From positions 1 through 58,889 of the forward strand of contig JAGPMA010000008.1 in NCBI GenBank assembly GCA_018053145.1: a DNA stretch of 58,889 nt, read 5' to 3'. Each line of letters starts with the position of its first letter. The first letter of the stretch is position 1. The stretch is from Oscillospiraceae bacterium (GTDB lineage Bacteria > Bacillota > Clostridia > Oscillospirales > Oscillospiraceae). Both the position numbers and the translations under genes were made by a program. This document shows, piece after piece, positions 1 to 8,471 of the stretch. The notes under the pieces were generated by a model. It was given only the letters and a program-made list of their open reading frames with translations, did no database searches and was not told the DNA's origin.

Positions 1-94
1 CGACTAATTTTTTGTGTTGACATGAGAGTGTAATATACTTGCGTTTCGCCAAAAGATGAGCAAAGGTGCTTATAATACTTAGAGCGTTGTACTG

Positions 95-128
95 AAAAAA
101 GAGCTTCTCGAAAGAGAAGCTCTTTTTT
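95..128. terminator. Bidirectional intrinsic terminator
   Basis: A perfect 15-bp inverted repeat with a GAAA loop (arms 95-109 and 114-128) has A and T tracts at both ends. It can end the minus-strand ABC-F gene and anything transcribed into the window from the left. Bases 1-94 hold no gene I can support. Confidence 0.9.
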
Positions 129-170
129 CATATATTTAGCTAATTTGCAGTTGGAAGAGCAGAAAAAGGA

Positions 171-1766
171 TTAATCCTTTTTGTCCATGATGTGCATATA
201 CTCATCATAGGTACACAGCCTGTCAATGCAGCCGTCCTCTGTCAAATCGATTATGCGGTTTGCAACAGTTTGAGTGAGCTGATGGTCATGGCTGGAGAAG
301 ATGATGTTATACTCAAAGGCATCCATGCCGTTATTTAGAGCGGCAATACTCTCCAAATCCAAGTGGTTTGTCGGCTGGTCGAACATCAGCACATTCGCGC
401 CCGAAAGCATCATCTTGCTAATCATGCAGCGCACCTTTTCGCCGCCGGAGAGGACCTTGACCTTTTTATAAACATCGTCATTGGAAAACAGCATACGCCC
501 AAGAAAGGTACGTAGATAGCTCTCACGCTTATCCTCGGAGAATTGACGCATCCAATCCATGATGTCATAGTCGCAGTTATCGAAATAGACGCCGTTATCC
601 TTGGGGAAGTAGGCCTGAGTGGTGGATACTCCCCACTTAACTTCGCCCTCGTCCGGTTCAAGCTCGCCTGCGAGAATTTTAAAGAGGGTAGTGATTGCGA
701 TTTCGTTTTTGCTGATAATAGCGATTTTGTCATCTTTGCCCATAATAAAGCTAAGCTTGTTCAGCACCTTAACGCCGTCAATCGTTTTGCTGACATCGGT
801 AACAAAAAGCCTATCTTTTCCGGGCTCACGGTCAGCCTTGAAACCAACCCACGGATAGCGGCGGGAGGAGGCAGGCATTTCTTCAACCGTCAGCTTATCA
901 ATCAGCTTTCTACGGCTGGTGGCCTGACGGGATTTGGATTTATTAGCCGAGAAACGAGCAATAAATGCTTGTAGTTCAAGAATCTTCTGGTCTGCCTTTT
1001 TGTTTTGGTCTTTTAACAGGCGCTGCATCAGCTGGCTGGATTCATACCAGAAGTCGTAGTTACCGACATACATACGAATTTTGCCGAAGTCGATGTCAAC
1101 AATATGTGTGCATACGGTGTTCAGGAAGTAACGGTCATGGGAAACGACTAAAACCGTGCCCTCGTAGTCGAGAAGAAAATCCTCAAGCCATACAACAGAG
1201 GCAAGGTCAAGGTTGTTGGTAGGCTCGTCGAGAAGAACAATGTCGGGGTGACCAAATAGAGCCTGTGCAAGCAGAACCTTAACCTTTTGGCGGCCTTCAA
1301 GCTCACTCATTACTGAAAAGTGCAGGTCGGTGCCGATTCCAAGCCCCTGCAGAATACGGGAAGCATCGCTTTCCGACTCCCAGCCGCCAAGCTCGGCATA
1401 TTCCTCTTCCAGCTCCGCAGCGCGTATACCGTCCTCATCGGAAAAATCGGGCTTGTCATAAATGGCATCCTTTTCTTTTCCGCAGTCATAAAGGCGCTTG
1501 TTCCCCAAAATAACTGTGTCCATTACGCTGTATTCGTCATACATATTCTGGTTTTGCTTAAGAACGGACATACGGCGCTTTTTGTCAATGTTGACATTTC
1601 CGTCGTAGCTGTCAAGCTCACCGGAGAGAATTCGCAGGAAGGTGGACTTGCCCGCACCGTTTGCGCCGATAATGCCATAGCAATTGCCGGCAGTAAACTG
1701 CAGGTCGACTCGGTCAAAAAGCTTCTGACCGCCGAATTGTAGAGAAAGGTTTTCAACTGTAATCAT
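171..1766 (-). CDS. ABC-F family ATP-binding protein (YbiT/YkpA-like)
   Basis: The 531-residue protein carries two ABC ATPase domains in tandem and no membrane segment, which defines the ABC-F class of soluble, ribosome-acting ATPases rather than a transporter. The first Walker A (GANGAGKST) is near residues 34-42. Its Walker B reads LLDEPTNNLD and is followed by a SHDR switch motif. The second domain has the signature LSGGEKVR and a Walker B of MFDQPTNHLD. The linker between the domains, around residues 240-300, is rich in Lys, Arg and Gln, as expected for the P-site tRNA interaction motif. The first-domain signature is degenerate (ELEGRQK), a feature I associate with the YbiT/YkpA branch. 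It is probably monocistronic: the MITE-like repeat lies just upstream and a terminator downstream. Antibiotic resistance of the Vga/OptrA kind is possible in the family, but nothing here points to it. Confidence 0.93.
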   Translation of the reverse strand: MITVENLSLQFGGQKLFDRVDLQFTAGNCYGIIGANGAGKSTFLRILSGELDSYDGNVNIDKKRRMSVLKQNQNMYDEYSVMDTVILGNKRLYDCGKEKDAIYDKPDFSDEDGIRAAELEEEYAELGGWESESDASRILQGLGIGTDLHFSVMSELEGRQKVKVLLAQALFGHPDIVLLDEPTNNLDLASVVWLEDFLLDYEGTVLVVSHDRYFLNTVCTHIVDIDFGKIRMYVGNYDFWYESSQLMQRLLKDQNKKADQKILELQAFIARFSANKSKSRQATSRRKLIDKLTVEEMPASSRRYPWVGFKADREPGKDRLFVTDVSKTIDGVKVLNKLSFIMGKDDKIAIISKNEIAITTLFKILAGELEPDEGEVKWGVSTTQAYFPKDNGVYFDNCDYDIMDWMRQFSEDKRESYLRTFLGRMLFSNDDVYKKVKVLSGGEKVRCMISKMMLSGANVLMFDQPTNHLDLESIAALNNGMDAFEYNIIFSSHDHQLTQTVANRIIDLTEDGCIDRLCTYDEYMHIMDKKD

Positions 1767-1784
1767 TTAATAAACTCCTGAAAT

Positions 1785-1962
1785 TAGGGCAGCACCGCAC
1801 AATTACAAATGCACGGGTGCGCCGTCAGATTTTTTGTAAGATGAAATACAAAGCGCAGGGAATACTGGATGTATTCACGAGCATTTTTATGCGATATTGC
1901 GGAAAATATGCAAGCAGACGGGTGTTTGAGGCGCACGCCGCTAATTGTGCGGTGCTGCCCTA
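1785..1962. mobile_element. MITE-like element with perfect 21-bp terminal inverted repeats
   Basis: The 178-bp block starts with TAGGGCAGCACCGCACAATT and ends with its exact reverse complement (arms 1785-1805 and 1942-1962). The outermost bases are TA, which fits insertion at a TA dinucleotide. It has no credible coding sequence and sits in the gap between the ABC-F gene and the ECF S-component gene. Long perfect inverted repeats around a short non-coding core are the hallmark of a MITE or a transposase-dependent repeat. No second copy is visible in the window, so the family assignment is inference. Confidence 0.7.
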
Positions 1963-1964
1963 GG

Positions 1965-2474
1965 TTAAAAGTTCTTTTTGACGTAGGGAATACGCAGAAG
2001 GGCATAGAACAGGGAAGTGCCGGCAACTGCATTTATCGCGCCTTGTATGCAGTTGCCGGGGATATTAGCCAGAGCGCCAAGACCGTAACCCATGACAATA
2101 GCATCATAAGCAAAATAGCCGGCTATCATAATAATTTCGGCAGCAATGCTGCCCAAGACTGCCATTGACAAGGCGTTCTTTTTTTTTGCCGAGCGTAGGA
2201 TCGCGCCAGCGGCAAGAGCCATTAAAGCCTTTATTATCAGTGTTGCTGGGGCGTAGATAACGAAGCCGGAAAGCAAATCGGCAAGAGCCGAGCCAAGTCC
2301 TGCGGCCAAAGCACCCCAAGGTGAACCGAGAATGAAGGCACTGAGAATAACAAGAGTGTCTCCGGCATTGCCGTAACCAACGCCAATCGGAACTTGGATT
2401 ATCATTGTGGCGATGGTAGTAAGTGCCATAAAGAGGGCCGCCCAAACCAGTTTTTTGATTTTATCGTTTCTCAT
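1965..2474 (-). CDS. ECF transporter S component (substrate-binding membrane subunit)
   Basis: The 169-residue protein has about five to six hydrophobic segments and a pattern typical of ECF S components: a short Lys-rich N-terminus, then VWAALFMALTTIATMI. After that come a GYGNAGDTLVILSAFILGSPWGA stretch, broken here by residue position roughly 32-55, and a second Gly/Ala-rich helix pair. S components capture a vitamin or similar micronutrient and dock on a shared EcfT/EcfA1A2 energising module. No such module is in the window, so this is a group II (shared module) system. The substrate cannot be told from sequence, and no riboswitch is visible. Its ATG overlaps the stop of the O-antigen-ligase gene by 4 bp (ATGA), so the two are co-transcribed. 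The stop codon lies only 2 bp from the MITE-like repeat. Confidence 0.85.
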   Translation of the reverse strand: MRNDKIKKLVWAALFMALTTIATMIIQVPIGVGYGNAGDTLVILSAFILGSPWGALAAGLGSALADLLSGFVIYAPATLIIKALMALAAGAILRSAKKKNALSMAVLGSIAAEIIMIAGYFAYDAIVMGYGLGALANIPGNCIQGAINAVAGTSLFYALLRIPYVKKNF

Positions 2475-4015
2475 GAACTTTGTTCTCCATCAAGGGTTTT
2501 GCCTGATTTTTCGTAATTAACAACTCTGATAGCCGCTGTGGCAATTCCGGCCAGTATGAAATACGCGAAGAAGGTGCGCGGATAATACCAAACGTATTCA
2601 ACACCAAAGGCGAAAGAAATTGCAACAAGGCTGGATAGACAGGCAATCAGAATTAATTTAGTCGTTTTGTCCGAAGACTTGAGCAGGGAACGGGCAGAAT
2701 CCTTCCAAAGCCTGAGCATGAACCACATAAAGGAGAAAAAGCCCAAAATACCAAGTTCGATAATAAGCTCCATATAGACCATGTGGCTGTGAGGCGCTCC
2801 AACCTGTGCGTGAATATTTGCATAGTCCGGGTAAATAACCGCAAAGGTTTCTGGCCCAAGACCTATACCGGTCATAAAATAGTCCCTAACAATATTAATT
2901 GCGCCCATCCAAATATAGATGCGGAACATATTTGAGCTGTCCTGCGAGTTGAACAAACTTTGAATGCGGATCATAACGCTGTCCGGCAGGAAGGGTATAG
3001 CCGCAACACAAATAAGAAAGAATGCGGGAATCAGCTTTTTATTTGCGTAGTAAACGAAAATTATGCAAGCGAGCATCATGGAAATCCAGCAGGAACGGGA
3101 ATAGGTCATCAAAAGCGCCCCAAAGGGGAGAAGAATACCTAAGCAAAGAGGAATCCTCAGCCACATACGCTTGACGTTTGCGGCAAAAGCCGCCGCCGCT
3201 GGCGTCATCATGACCAAAAACTCAGCGTAGTTATTCGGATTTCCCAACGAGCCGTAAACTCTGCCGGGAACGCCCTTGTTAATATCAAGGTCGGTAAGGC
3301 TTGAGCTGACCGCAACACCTGTTAAGCGCTGATAAAAAGCGAAGAGGGCAGATATAATAACCGCAAGATAAATAAAGCCCAGAAGCTTCATCAAACGGTC
3401 TTTAGTCGTAATATCGGCAGAAATAACATAGAGCAGCAGCAGAGCGGTGACGTAGAATAAAAGGACACGAAAGCTGTCGCCCCTTGCAAAGCTGAATGCA
3501 AGGCTGAAAACGCATGCCATCGCAAAAAGCAAAACAGGCAAGCCCATCTCATGCAAATAATAGCTTTTCCTTTTGCCGGCGCCGACCATAAGAAGGTATA
3601 ACACAAACAAACCCAAAGCCGCGAGCAAAGCATAGGGATTTGACCAATAATCGTGCGGAATTATAAACATAAGGCAGATGAAGCCACCAAGAATGGTTTC
3701 ATAATTAATGAAGAACGAGCTTTTAACAAAGCGATTAACGAAGGCTTCGGAAACGCTGCCTCGTGCAGCTTTACTGATTGCTGAAATAATGAGACCTATA
3801 AGATAGGTAATAAAATCGTAAATTGCCTTAAAAATACGGGCAAAAATCGATTGACTGTAAATGGGCTCAGCGCGGCTGTCTCTAACAAACCAATGCACAA
3901 GGGTGCTTTGAGAGAAAGCATGGCTAAATGCACTGAAAATTGTTTGCAAAATGGCAAACACGCCGCTTTGAATCCAAATATTATAGGTTTTACCCAAAAC
4001 GCTTGAGGAAAGCAC
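2471..4015 (-). CDS. O-antigen ligase/polymerase family membrane protein
   Basis: The 514-residue integral membrane protein has roughly ten to twelve hydrophobic helices. A larger hydrophilic loop in the second half contains GLGPETFAVIYPDYANIHAQ, split here as GLGPETF and a nearby HAQ/HSH pair. Such a loop is characteristic of the Wzy_C family, which ligates or polymerises lipid-linked glycans outside the membrane. In a Gram-positive-type organism the likely product is a cell-surface polysaccharide rather than LPS. It lies downstream of a glycosyltransferase and a DUF4330 gene on the same strand, which supports a small glycan operon. The downstream ECF gene overlaps it by 4 bp. Substrate is unknown. 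Confidence 0.87.
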   Translation of the reverse strand: MLSSSVLGKTYNIWIQSGVFAILQTIFSAFSHAFSQSTLVHWFVRDSRAEPIYSQSIFARIFKAIYDFITYLIGLIISAISKAARGSVSEAFVNRFVKSSFFINYETILGGFICLMFIIPHDYWSNPYALLAALGLFVLYLLMVGAGKRKSYYLHEMGLPVLLFAMACVFSLAFSFARGDSFRVLLFYVTALLLLYVISADITTKDRLMKLLGFIYLAVIISALFAFYQRLTGVAVSSSLTDLDINKGVPGRVYGSLGNPNNYAEFLVMMTPAAAAFAANVKRMWLRIPLCLGILLPFGALLMTYSRSCWISMMLACIIFVYYANKKLIPAFFLICVAAIPFLPDSVMIRIQSLFNSQDSSNMFRIYIWMGAINIVRDYFMTGIGLGPETFAVIYPDYANIHAQVGAPHSHMVYMELIIELGILGFFSFMWFMLRLWKDSARSLLKSSDKTTKLILIACLSSLVAISFAFGVEYVWYYPRTFFAYFILAGIATAAIRVVNYEKSGKTLDGEQSS

Positions 4016-4049
4016 GAAGCCACCTCACTTTCATCGGATTTTTATGGGG

Positions 4050-4532
4050 TTAAGCAATCGGATCTATGCCGCTGACACGGAGATAAATTTTTGCTTGACC
4101 GGCATAGATTGTAAGTGTATGTCCCACGCCATAGAGAACGCCGTCAATCGTAATGCCGTGCTCGGAAAGCTCGCCGTTTGCAAGTACCTGCAAGGTGATT
4201 GAGTTATAGCCATCTCTGACAACAGACTGAACCTGACCCTTTGTGTCTGTAAAATAGCCGATGGGTTTGCCGACATCAAAGCTTTCAACTGTTCCGATGG
4301 TGACTTTTTCGGTCATATCAAGAACGCTGGTATCGACTTTAAGCGCGTCTGCAACATAAGAGGGGGCTTCTTCGGCAAAAAAGCTGATACGCACCGGAGA
4401 TAGACTGCTGCCCGAATCCGCTCTGTTTACGACTTTTAGGCCGACGAAAGCCACAGCCGCAATAATTACAAGAACAATTATTAAATCGATGAGATTAACT
4501 TTCCCAAAAAGCTTTCCGTTTTTATCAATCAT
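4050..4532 (-). CDS. DUF4330 family membrane-anchored protein
   Basis: I chose the ATG at 4530-4532 because an AAGAAGG ribosome site sits about 8 bp upstream; the frame stays open further 5' but would overlap the preceding gene. The 160-residue product begins MIDKNGKLFGKVNLIDLI. A single membrane helix (about residues 14-36, ending in VVNR) follows, then an extracytoplasmic beta-rich domain containing TIGTVESFDVGKPIGY and ending in a YLRVSGI strand. This layout matches DUF4330, whose function is unknown. It is sandwiched between a glycosyltransferase and an O-antigen-ligase-like gene, so a role in surface glycan assembly is a guess from context. Confidence 0.75.
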   Translation of the reverse strand: MIDKNGKLFGKVNLIDLIIVLVIIAAVAFVGLKVVNRADSGSSLSPVRISFFAEEAPSYVADALKVDTSVLDMTEKVTIGTVESFDVGKPIGYFTDTKGQVQSVVRDGYNSITLQVLANGELSEHGITIDGVLYGVGHTLTIYAGQAKIYLRVSGIDPIA

Positions 4533-4554
4533 TTGTTTATCCTTCTTTCGCAAT

Positions 4555-5637
4555 TTAGTTATAAGCAGCGAATACATCATTCGCCAATTTATTAAGGTCA
4601 AAGTGCTTTGCGATTTTTTCGGTTGCTGCAGCAGAAAACTTTGCTTTTAAAGCGGGGTCGTCCATAAGCTGCATAATATTTGAGACAAAGGCTTCTGTGT
4701 CGCCGTATTGACTGACAAAGCCGCATTGAATGAAAGTTTCTGCAAGGTCGCGGTTTCCGCCGACATCGGTTACGACAAGAGGCAGACCGGCATTCATCGC
4801 TTCAAGAATGGCGAAGCTCATCGCCTCATTGCATTGGGACGTGCAAACATAGGTGTCCGAATTGAGCAATATTTCGCGTGTATCGGTACGAAAACCGAGC
4901 AAACGGCACTCATTTTCAAGCTTTTGTGCAGAAAGTTTTGTACGTATCTCTGCAAAAAGTTCGCCATCTCCGCAGACTAAACAGCAAAAAGGCTTATCCG
5001 TTTTGCTTTTCAGCTCGGCAAGAGAATCCAAAAGGAAGTCAAGCCCTTTTTCCGGTGCGAAGCGCGCCAAAATTACCATAACAAAGCAGTCTTCCGAAAG
5101 CCCAAGCTCTTTTCTTATCGTGTCGGACCTAACCGGTGCTCCGGCAGGCTCGATACCGTTAAAGATAACCGATATGCGCTCCGGCTTAACGCTGTTCTCA
5201 ATCATTATCTCGCGCCCTTCGTTGCAAACGGCGATGATTCGATAATTTTTTGGAGTAAAATGCTTGTTGAGGATTCGCCAGACTATGCCTGATAACCCTT
5301 CAAGTCGTAGCGTGAGGTGATTTGTCAAAACAACCTTGGGCATATCATAATGGCGCTTCGAAAGCAAGGCAACGAGATTTTCACGCGGGTACTGAGCGTG
5401 AATTACGTCAATTTTATTCGCGCGGCAGTAATCCGCAAGCTTTATTGCGGCAGAAAACATGGAGCGCTTACCCATATCGACCTGAAGAGAGGGGACAGAT
5501 GCCTCTTTCATTTTTTGCGAAAGCTCACCCTCGATATTATAGGCGAAATACGGATTAATTTTCCCTTTTCCTATGCGAATAAGGTTTTCGACATATTTTT
5601 CCGTGCCGGCTTTTCCCGCGTAGTTAATTAGATACAA
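4555..5637 (-). CDS. Glycosyltransferase family 4 (GT-B fold)
   Basis: The roughly 360-residue protein has the two-domain GT-B pattern. An N-terminal acceptor half begins LINYAGKAGTEKYVENL. The C-terminal nucleotide-sugar half contains LARFAPEKGLDFLLDSL and an E-x7-E-like donor motif (SFAILEAMNAGLPLVV). It would transfer a sugar to a lipid-linked or surface glycan in the cytoplasm. The start is unclear, because no ATG or GTG is in frame. The coordinate given uses TTG at 5635-5637, but the best ribosome site (GAAGGG) is spaced for an ATA codon at 5650-5652. That would give an N-terminus of NINVLYLINY. It is the first gene of the glycan operon and is preceded by an 8-bp hairpin. Confidence 0.88.
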   Translation of the reverse strand: MYLINYAGKAGTEKYVENLIRIGKGKINPYFAYNIEGELSQKMKEASVPSLQVDMGKRSMFSAAIKLADYCRANKIDVIHAQYPRENLVALLSKRHYDMPKVVLTNHLTLRLEGLSGIVWRILNKHFTPKNYRIIAVCNEGREIMIENSVKPERISVIFNGIEPAGAPVRSDTIRKELGLSEDCFVMVILARFAPEKGLDFLLDSLAELKSKTDKPFCCLVCGDGELFAEIRTKLSAQKLENECRLLGFRTDTREILLNSDTYVCTSQCNEAMSFAILEAMNAGLPLVVTDVGGNRDLAETFIQCGFVSQYGDTEAFVSNIMQLMDDPALKAKFSAAATEKIAKHFDLNKLANDVFAAYN

Positions 5638-5672
5638 AACATTTATATTTATCGCCTGCCCTTCTGTGGGAG

Positions 5673-5695
5673 GATTGTCCGAAACAAGGACAATC
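5673..5695. repeat. Small inverted repeat in the glycosyltransferase leader
   Basis: GATTGTCC and GGACAATC form an 8-bp stem around a 7-base loop, about 20-40 bp upstream of the glycosyltransferase start. No T tract follows on the minus strand, so it is not an obvious terminator. A leader hairpin or operator is possible. Confidence 0.4.
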
Positions 5696-5787
5696 TAGCA
5701 AAATGTTATTATTTAAATACCCGTGGCAGAATAAACCACTCCGGACAGTATACAACATTTGCGGCATTCAAGTCAATAGCGCAAAGA

Positions 5788-5819
5788 CCCGCCGCACCCA
5801 AGTCAATGAGTGCGGCGGG
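5788..5819 (-). terminator. Terminator of the liv operon
   Basis: CCCGCCGCAC (5788-5797) and GTGCGGCGGG (5810-5819) make a strong 10-bp GC stem immediately after the livF stop codon. The T tract on the minus strand is short, so termination may be partial. Confidence 0.7.
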
Positions 5820-5827
5820 CAGTTTTA

Positions 5828-6529
5828 TCAGCCGCCGAGGTACGCTTTTCGGACAGCGTCGTTATTGAGAAGATCGCTGGCTTTTGCGGAAGTGACAATC
5901 TTGCCGGTTTCAAGAACATAGCCTCTGTCGGCAATTGAAAGTGCCATTTGAGCGTTCTGCTCAACAAGAAGAATAGTTGTTCCGGCGTCGTTGAGCTCCT
6001 TGATGATTTCAAAAATTTGTTCAACCAAGAGGGGAGCAAGACCCATTGAAGGCTCGTCCAGCATTAGCAGTTCAGGCTTTGACATGAGTGCTCTGCCCAT
6101 AGCGAGCATTTGCTGTTCGCCACCGGAGAGTGTGCCGGCAATTTGCTTTCTGCGTTCCTTCAAACGGGGAAAGCGAACATAGACATCTTCGAGGGAAGCG
6201 CCGATTTCGCTGGCCTTGCGGGTGAAAGCACCCATTTCAAGGTTTTCCTCAACCGTCATGTTTAAGAAAACCCTGCGTCCCTCGGGAACCTGCGCAAGAC
6301 CGTTTGCAACAATCTTGTGCGGAACGATGTCGCTGATTGTTTTATCGAGAAAGGAAACAGAACCGGTTTTGCTCTTAAGCAGACCTGAAACCGTGTTAAG
6401 AATGGTCGATTTTCCGGCACCGTTTGCACCGATAAGGGTAACAATCTCGCCCTTGTTGACCTCGAAGGAAACGCCCTTTATGGCATGGATGCTGCCGTAA
6501 TATACATTAATGTCATTGACCTTTAGCAT
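5828..6529 (-). CDS. livF: Branched-chain amino acid ABC transporter ATPase LivF
   Basis: The 233-residue ATPase has Walker A GANGAGKST near residue 34, signature LSGGEQQMLAMGRAL, Walker B LLMLDEPSMGLAP and the LVEQN switch. The GLAP extension after Walker B and the C-terminal YLG end are typical of LivF. It pairs with LivG to power uptake of branched-chain or related amino acids through LivH-LivM. It is the last gene of the operon, 3 bp after livG, and is followed by a GC-rich hairpin. Confidence 0.95.
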   Translation of the reverse strand: MLKVNDINVYYGSIHAIKGVSFEVNKGEIVTLIGANGAGKSTILNTVSGLLKSKTGSVSFLDKTISDIVPHKIVANGLAQVPEGRRVFLNMTVEENLEMGAFTRKASEIGASLEDVYVRFPRLKERRKQIAGTLSGGEQQMLAMGRALMSKPELLMLDEPSMGLAPLLVEQIFEIIKELNDAGTTILLVEQNAQMALSIADRGYVLETGKIVTSAKASDLLNNDAVRKAYLGG

Positions 6530-6532
6530 ACG

Positions 6533-7387
6533 TCAGTTTCCCTCCTTCTTCTTGCCCAGATAGGCTTCGATAACCTGTGGGTTCGATTGAATATCCTCCG
6601 GCGAGCCCTTTGCGATGACCTTTCCGTAATTTAAAACGCAAATGCCTTCACATATACCCATAACAAGGCTCATATCGTGCTCAATGAGCATGATGGCAAT
6701 CTGGAAGGTGTCGCGGATTTTTTGGATGTTCTCCATAAGCTCCGTCGTTTCAGAGGGGTTCATACCGGCTGCGGGCTCATCCAGCAAAAGCAGCGAAGGG
6801 TTGGTGCCGAGTGCACGGACAATTTCCAATCTGCGCTGTGCTCCATAGGGGAGTGAGCCGGCCTTGGAATCCGCCAAATCTTGCATATCGAAAATGGACA
6901 AAAGCTCCAAAGCACGATTCTTTGCAATATTTTCCGCTCTCCAGTAGCTGGGAAGTCTGAAAACTGCACCACCAAAATGATAGTTCATCTCGTTATGAAG
7001 TCCGATAAGGACATTCTCAAGCACGGTCAAATCCTTAAAAAGTCTGATGTTCTGAAAGGTTCTTGCAATTCCAAGCTTGTTAACCTGAATCGTATTAAGA
7101 CCTGCTGTGTCGCGGCCGTCAAGCATTATTGTTCCGCGAGTAGGCTGATAGACCTTTGTGAGGAGGTTGAAAACGGTGGTTTTCCCCGCGCCGTTAGGGC
7201 CGATAAGACCGGCAATTTCCGTTCTGCCGATAGCCATATTGAAGTCATCAACGGCTGTCAGTCCGCCAAAGTCGATTCCGAGATGAGCCACTTCAAGAAT
7301 AGGTGTTTTGTTAATATCGCGTTCGGGAATAATGTTTGGAGAGGGGACAGGCACGAGCTTTACAGGAGTTCTTTGGAATTTACTCAT
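6533..7387 (-). CDS. livG: Branched-chain amino acid ABC transporter ATPase LivG
   Basis: The 284-residue ATPase has Walker A GPNGAGKTT and the LivG-type stretch GIARTFQNIRLF. Its signature is atypical (SLPYGAQRRLEIVRAL, the usual LivG form), with Walker B LLLLDEPAAGMNP and an IEHDM switch. An N-terminal extension of about 28 residues precedes the ABC core. Its start overlaps the livM end by 8 bp, which indicates translational coupling. It partners LivF in the cytoplasm. Confidence 0.95.
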   Translation of the reverse strand: MSKFQRTPVKLVPVPSPNIIPERDINKTPILEVAHLGIDFGGLTAVDDFNMAIGRTEIAGLIGPNGAGKTTVFNLLTKVYQPTRGTIMLDGRDTAGLNTIQVNKLGIARTFQNIRLFKDLTVLENVLIGLHNEMNYHFGGAVFRLPSYWRAENIAKNRALELLSIFDMQDLADSKAGSLPYGAQRRLEIVRALGTNPSLLLLDEPAAGMNPSETTELMENIQKIRDTFQIAIMLIEHDMSLVMGICEGICVLNYGKVIAKGSPEDIQSNPQVIEAYLGKKKEGN

Positions 7388-8459
7388 TTGCTTTGCCCTC
7401 CTTCTTTGATGTTAGGGCTTTGCCGCCGTTGGAATCGCTATCGCCCTTGATTTTAAGAATTAGTTTGTCGAGAAGGCCGTTAAGCGAGAAGTCGTAGGTG
7501 CCCATAAGTCCCGAGGGCTTAAATATCATTACGATAACGAGAATCAGCGAATATGCGACCATGCGATAGTCGGCAAATTCTCTTAGCAATTCGGGCAGAG
7601 CCGTAAGAACGCCTGCGCTCAAAACGCTGCCGAACATACTGCCCATACCGCCGAGAACGACCATAACAAGAATTTCGATGGACTTCATGAAGCCGAAGGC
7701 GGAGGGGTTTAGGATCCCGATGTTGCCTGCATAAAGACCGCCAGCAACGCCTGCGAAAAACGCGGACACTACAAAGCCGAGGGTTTTGTAGTAGGTGGTG
7801 TTGATGCCGCAGGATTCGGCTGCAATTTCGTTTTCACGGATGGAAAGAATCGCTCTGCCGTGGCGGGATTTCATCATCGTGTGAATAACAAAGCAGGTAA
7901 CGCCCACGCATATGAAGGTTATCAGGAAGGTTGTGGTTTTGGGGATTTTCTGAAGGCCGGCTGCGCCGTTTGTAAGCTTGAAGCCCAACACATTGTCAAT
8001 ATTCAAAAGAACAACTCGAATGATTTCGCCGAAACCAAGAGTCAAAATTGCAAGGTAGTCGCCTTTTAATCTTAGTGCTGGTATGCCGATTAACAGGCCG
8101 AACAAAGCCGCAATCAAACCGGCAAAAAGGAGAGCCATCGGAAAACCGATGATTGAACCCAAATCTGTCTTTAAAAAATGCGAGGCAGCAAAAGCCTTCA
8201 TAATGATTGCGGAGGTGTATGCGCCAACTGCCATAAAGCCGGCGTGTCCAAGGGGGAGCTGACCCAAATAGCCAGTTGCGACATTGAGCGAAACGGCAAG
8301 TATAATGCTGATGCCAATGGAGGAAATAACACCGGAATAATACTTTGAAATCGTTCCTCCGGTTATTAGGGTGTTCATCGCATAGAGCAGGGCTGCAAAT
8401 AGAACAAGATTTATAAGATAGCGAAGCGGCATAGGGATTATGGTTGAATTCTTTTTCAC
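7380..8459 (-). CDS. livM: Branched-chain amino acid ABC transporter permease LivM
   Basis: The 359-residue permease has about eight to ten membrane helices and LivM family landmarks. These include YLGQLPLGHAGFMAVGAYTSA, seen at roughly residues 64-84 (a conserved GQ-x-GHAxFMAxGAY pattern), and the cytoplasmic ATPase-contact loop SRHGRAILSIRENEIAAESCGI. The C-terminus is a Lys-rich tail. It forms the translocation pore with LivH, whose gene lies 12 bp upstream. Confidence 0.94.
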   Translation of the reverse strand: MKKNSTIIPMPLRYLINLVLFAALLYAMNTLITGGTISKYYSGVISSIGISIILAVSLNVATGYLGQLPLGHAGFMAVGAYTSAIIMKAFAASHFLKTDLGSIIGFPMALLFAGLIAALFGLLIGIPALRLKGDYLAILTLGFGEIIRVVLLNIDNVLGFKLTNGAAGLQKIPKTTTFLITFICVGVTCFVIHTMMKSRHGRAILSIRENEIAAESCGINTTYYKTLGFVVSAFFAGVAGGLYAGNIGILNPSAFGFMKSIEILVMVVLGGMGSMFGSVLSAGVLTALPELLREFADYRMVAYSLILVIVMIFKPSGLMGTYDFSLNGLLDKLILKIKGDSDSNGGKALTSKKEGKANE

Positions 8460-8471
8460 AATACCGCCCCC

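Noticed and set aside
422-974. Several antisense frames inside the ABC-F gene
   Set aside because: They overlap a clear conserved gene and have no domains or ribosome sites.
1784-2032. Small protein encoded inside the MITE-like repeat
   Set aside because: The frame runs through the inverted repeats and into the ECF gene on the same strand, with no ribosome site and no family features.
5788-5819. Promoter or operator in the GC-rich hairpin after livF
   Set aside because: It is downstream of the last liv gene and is better explained as a terminator stem.
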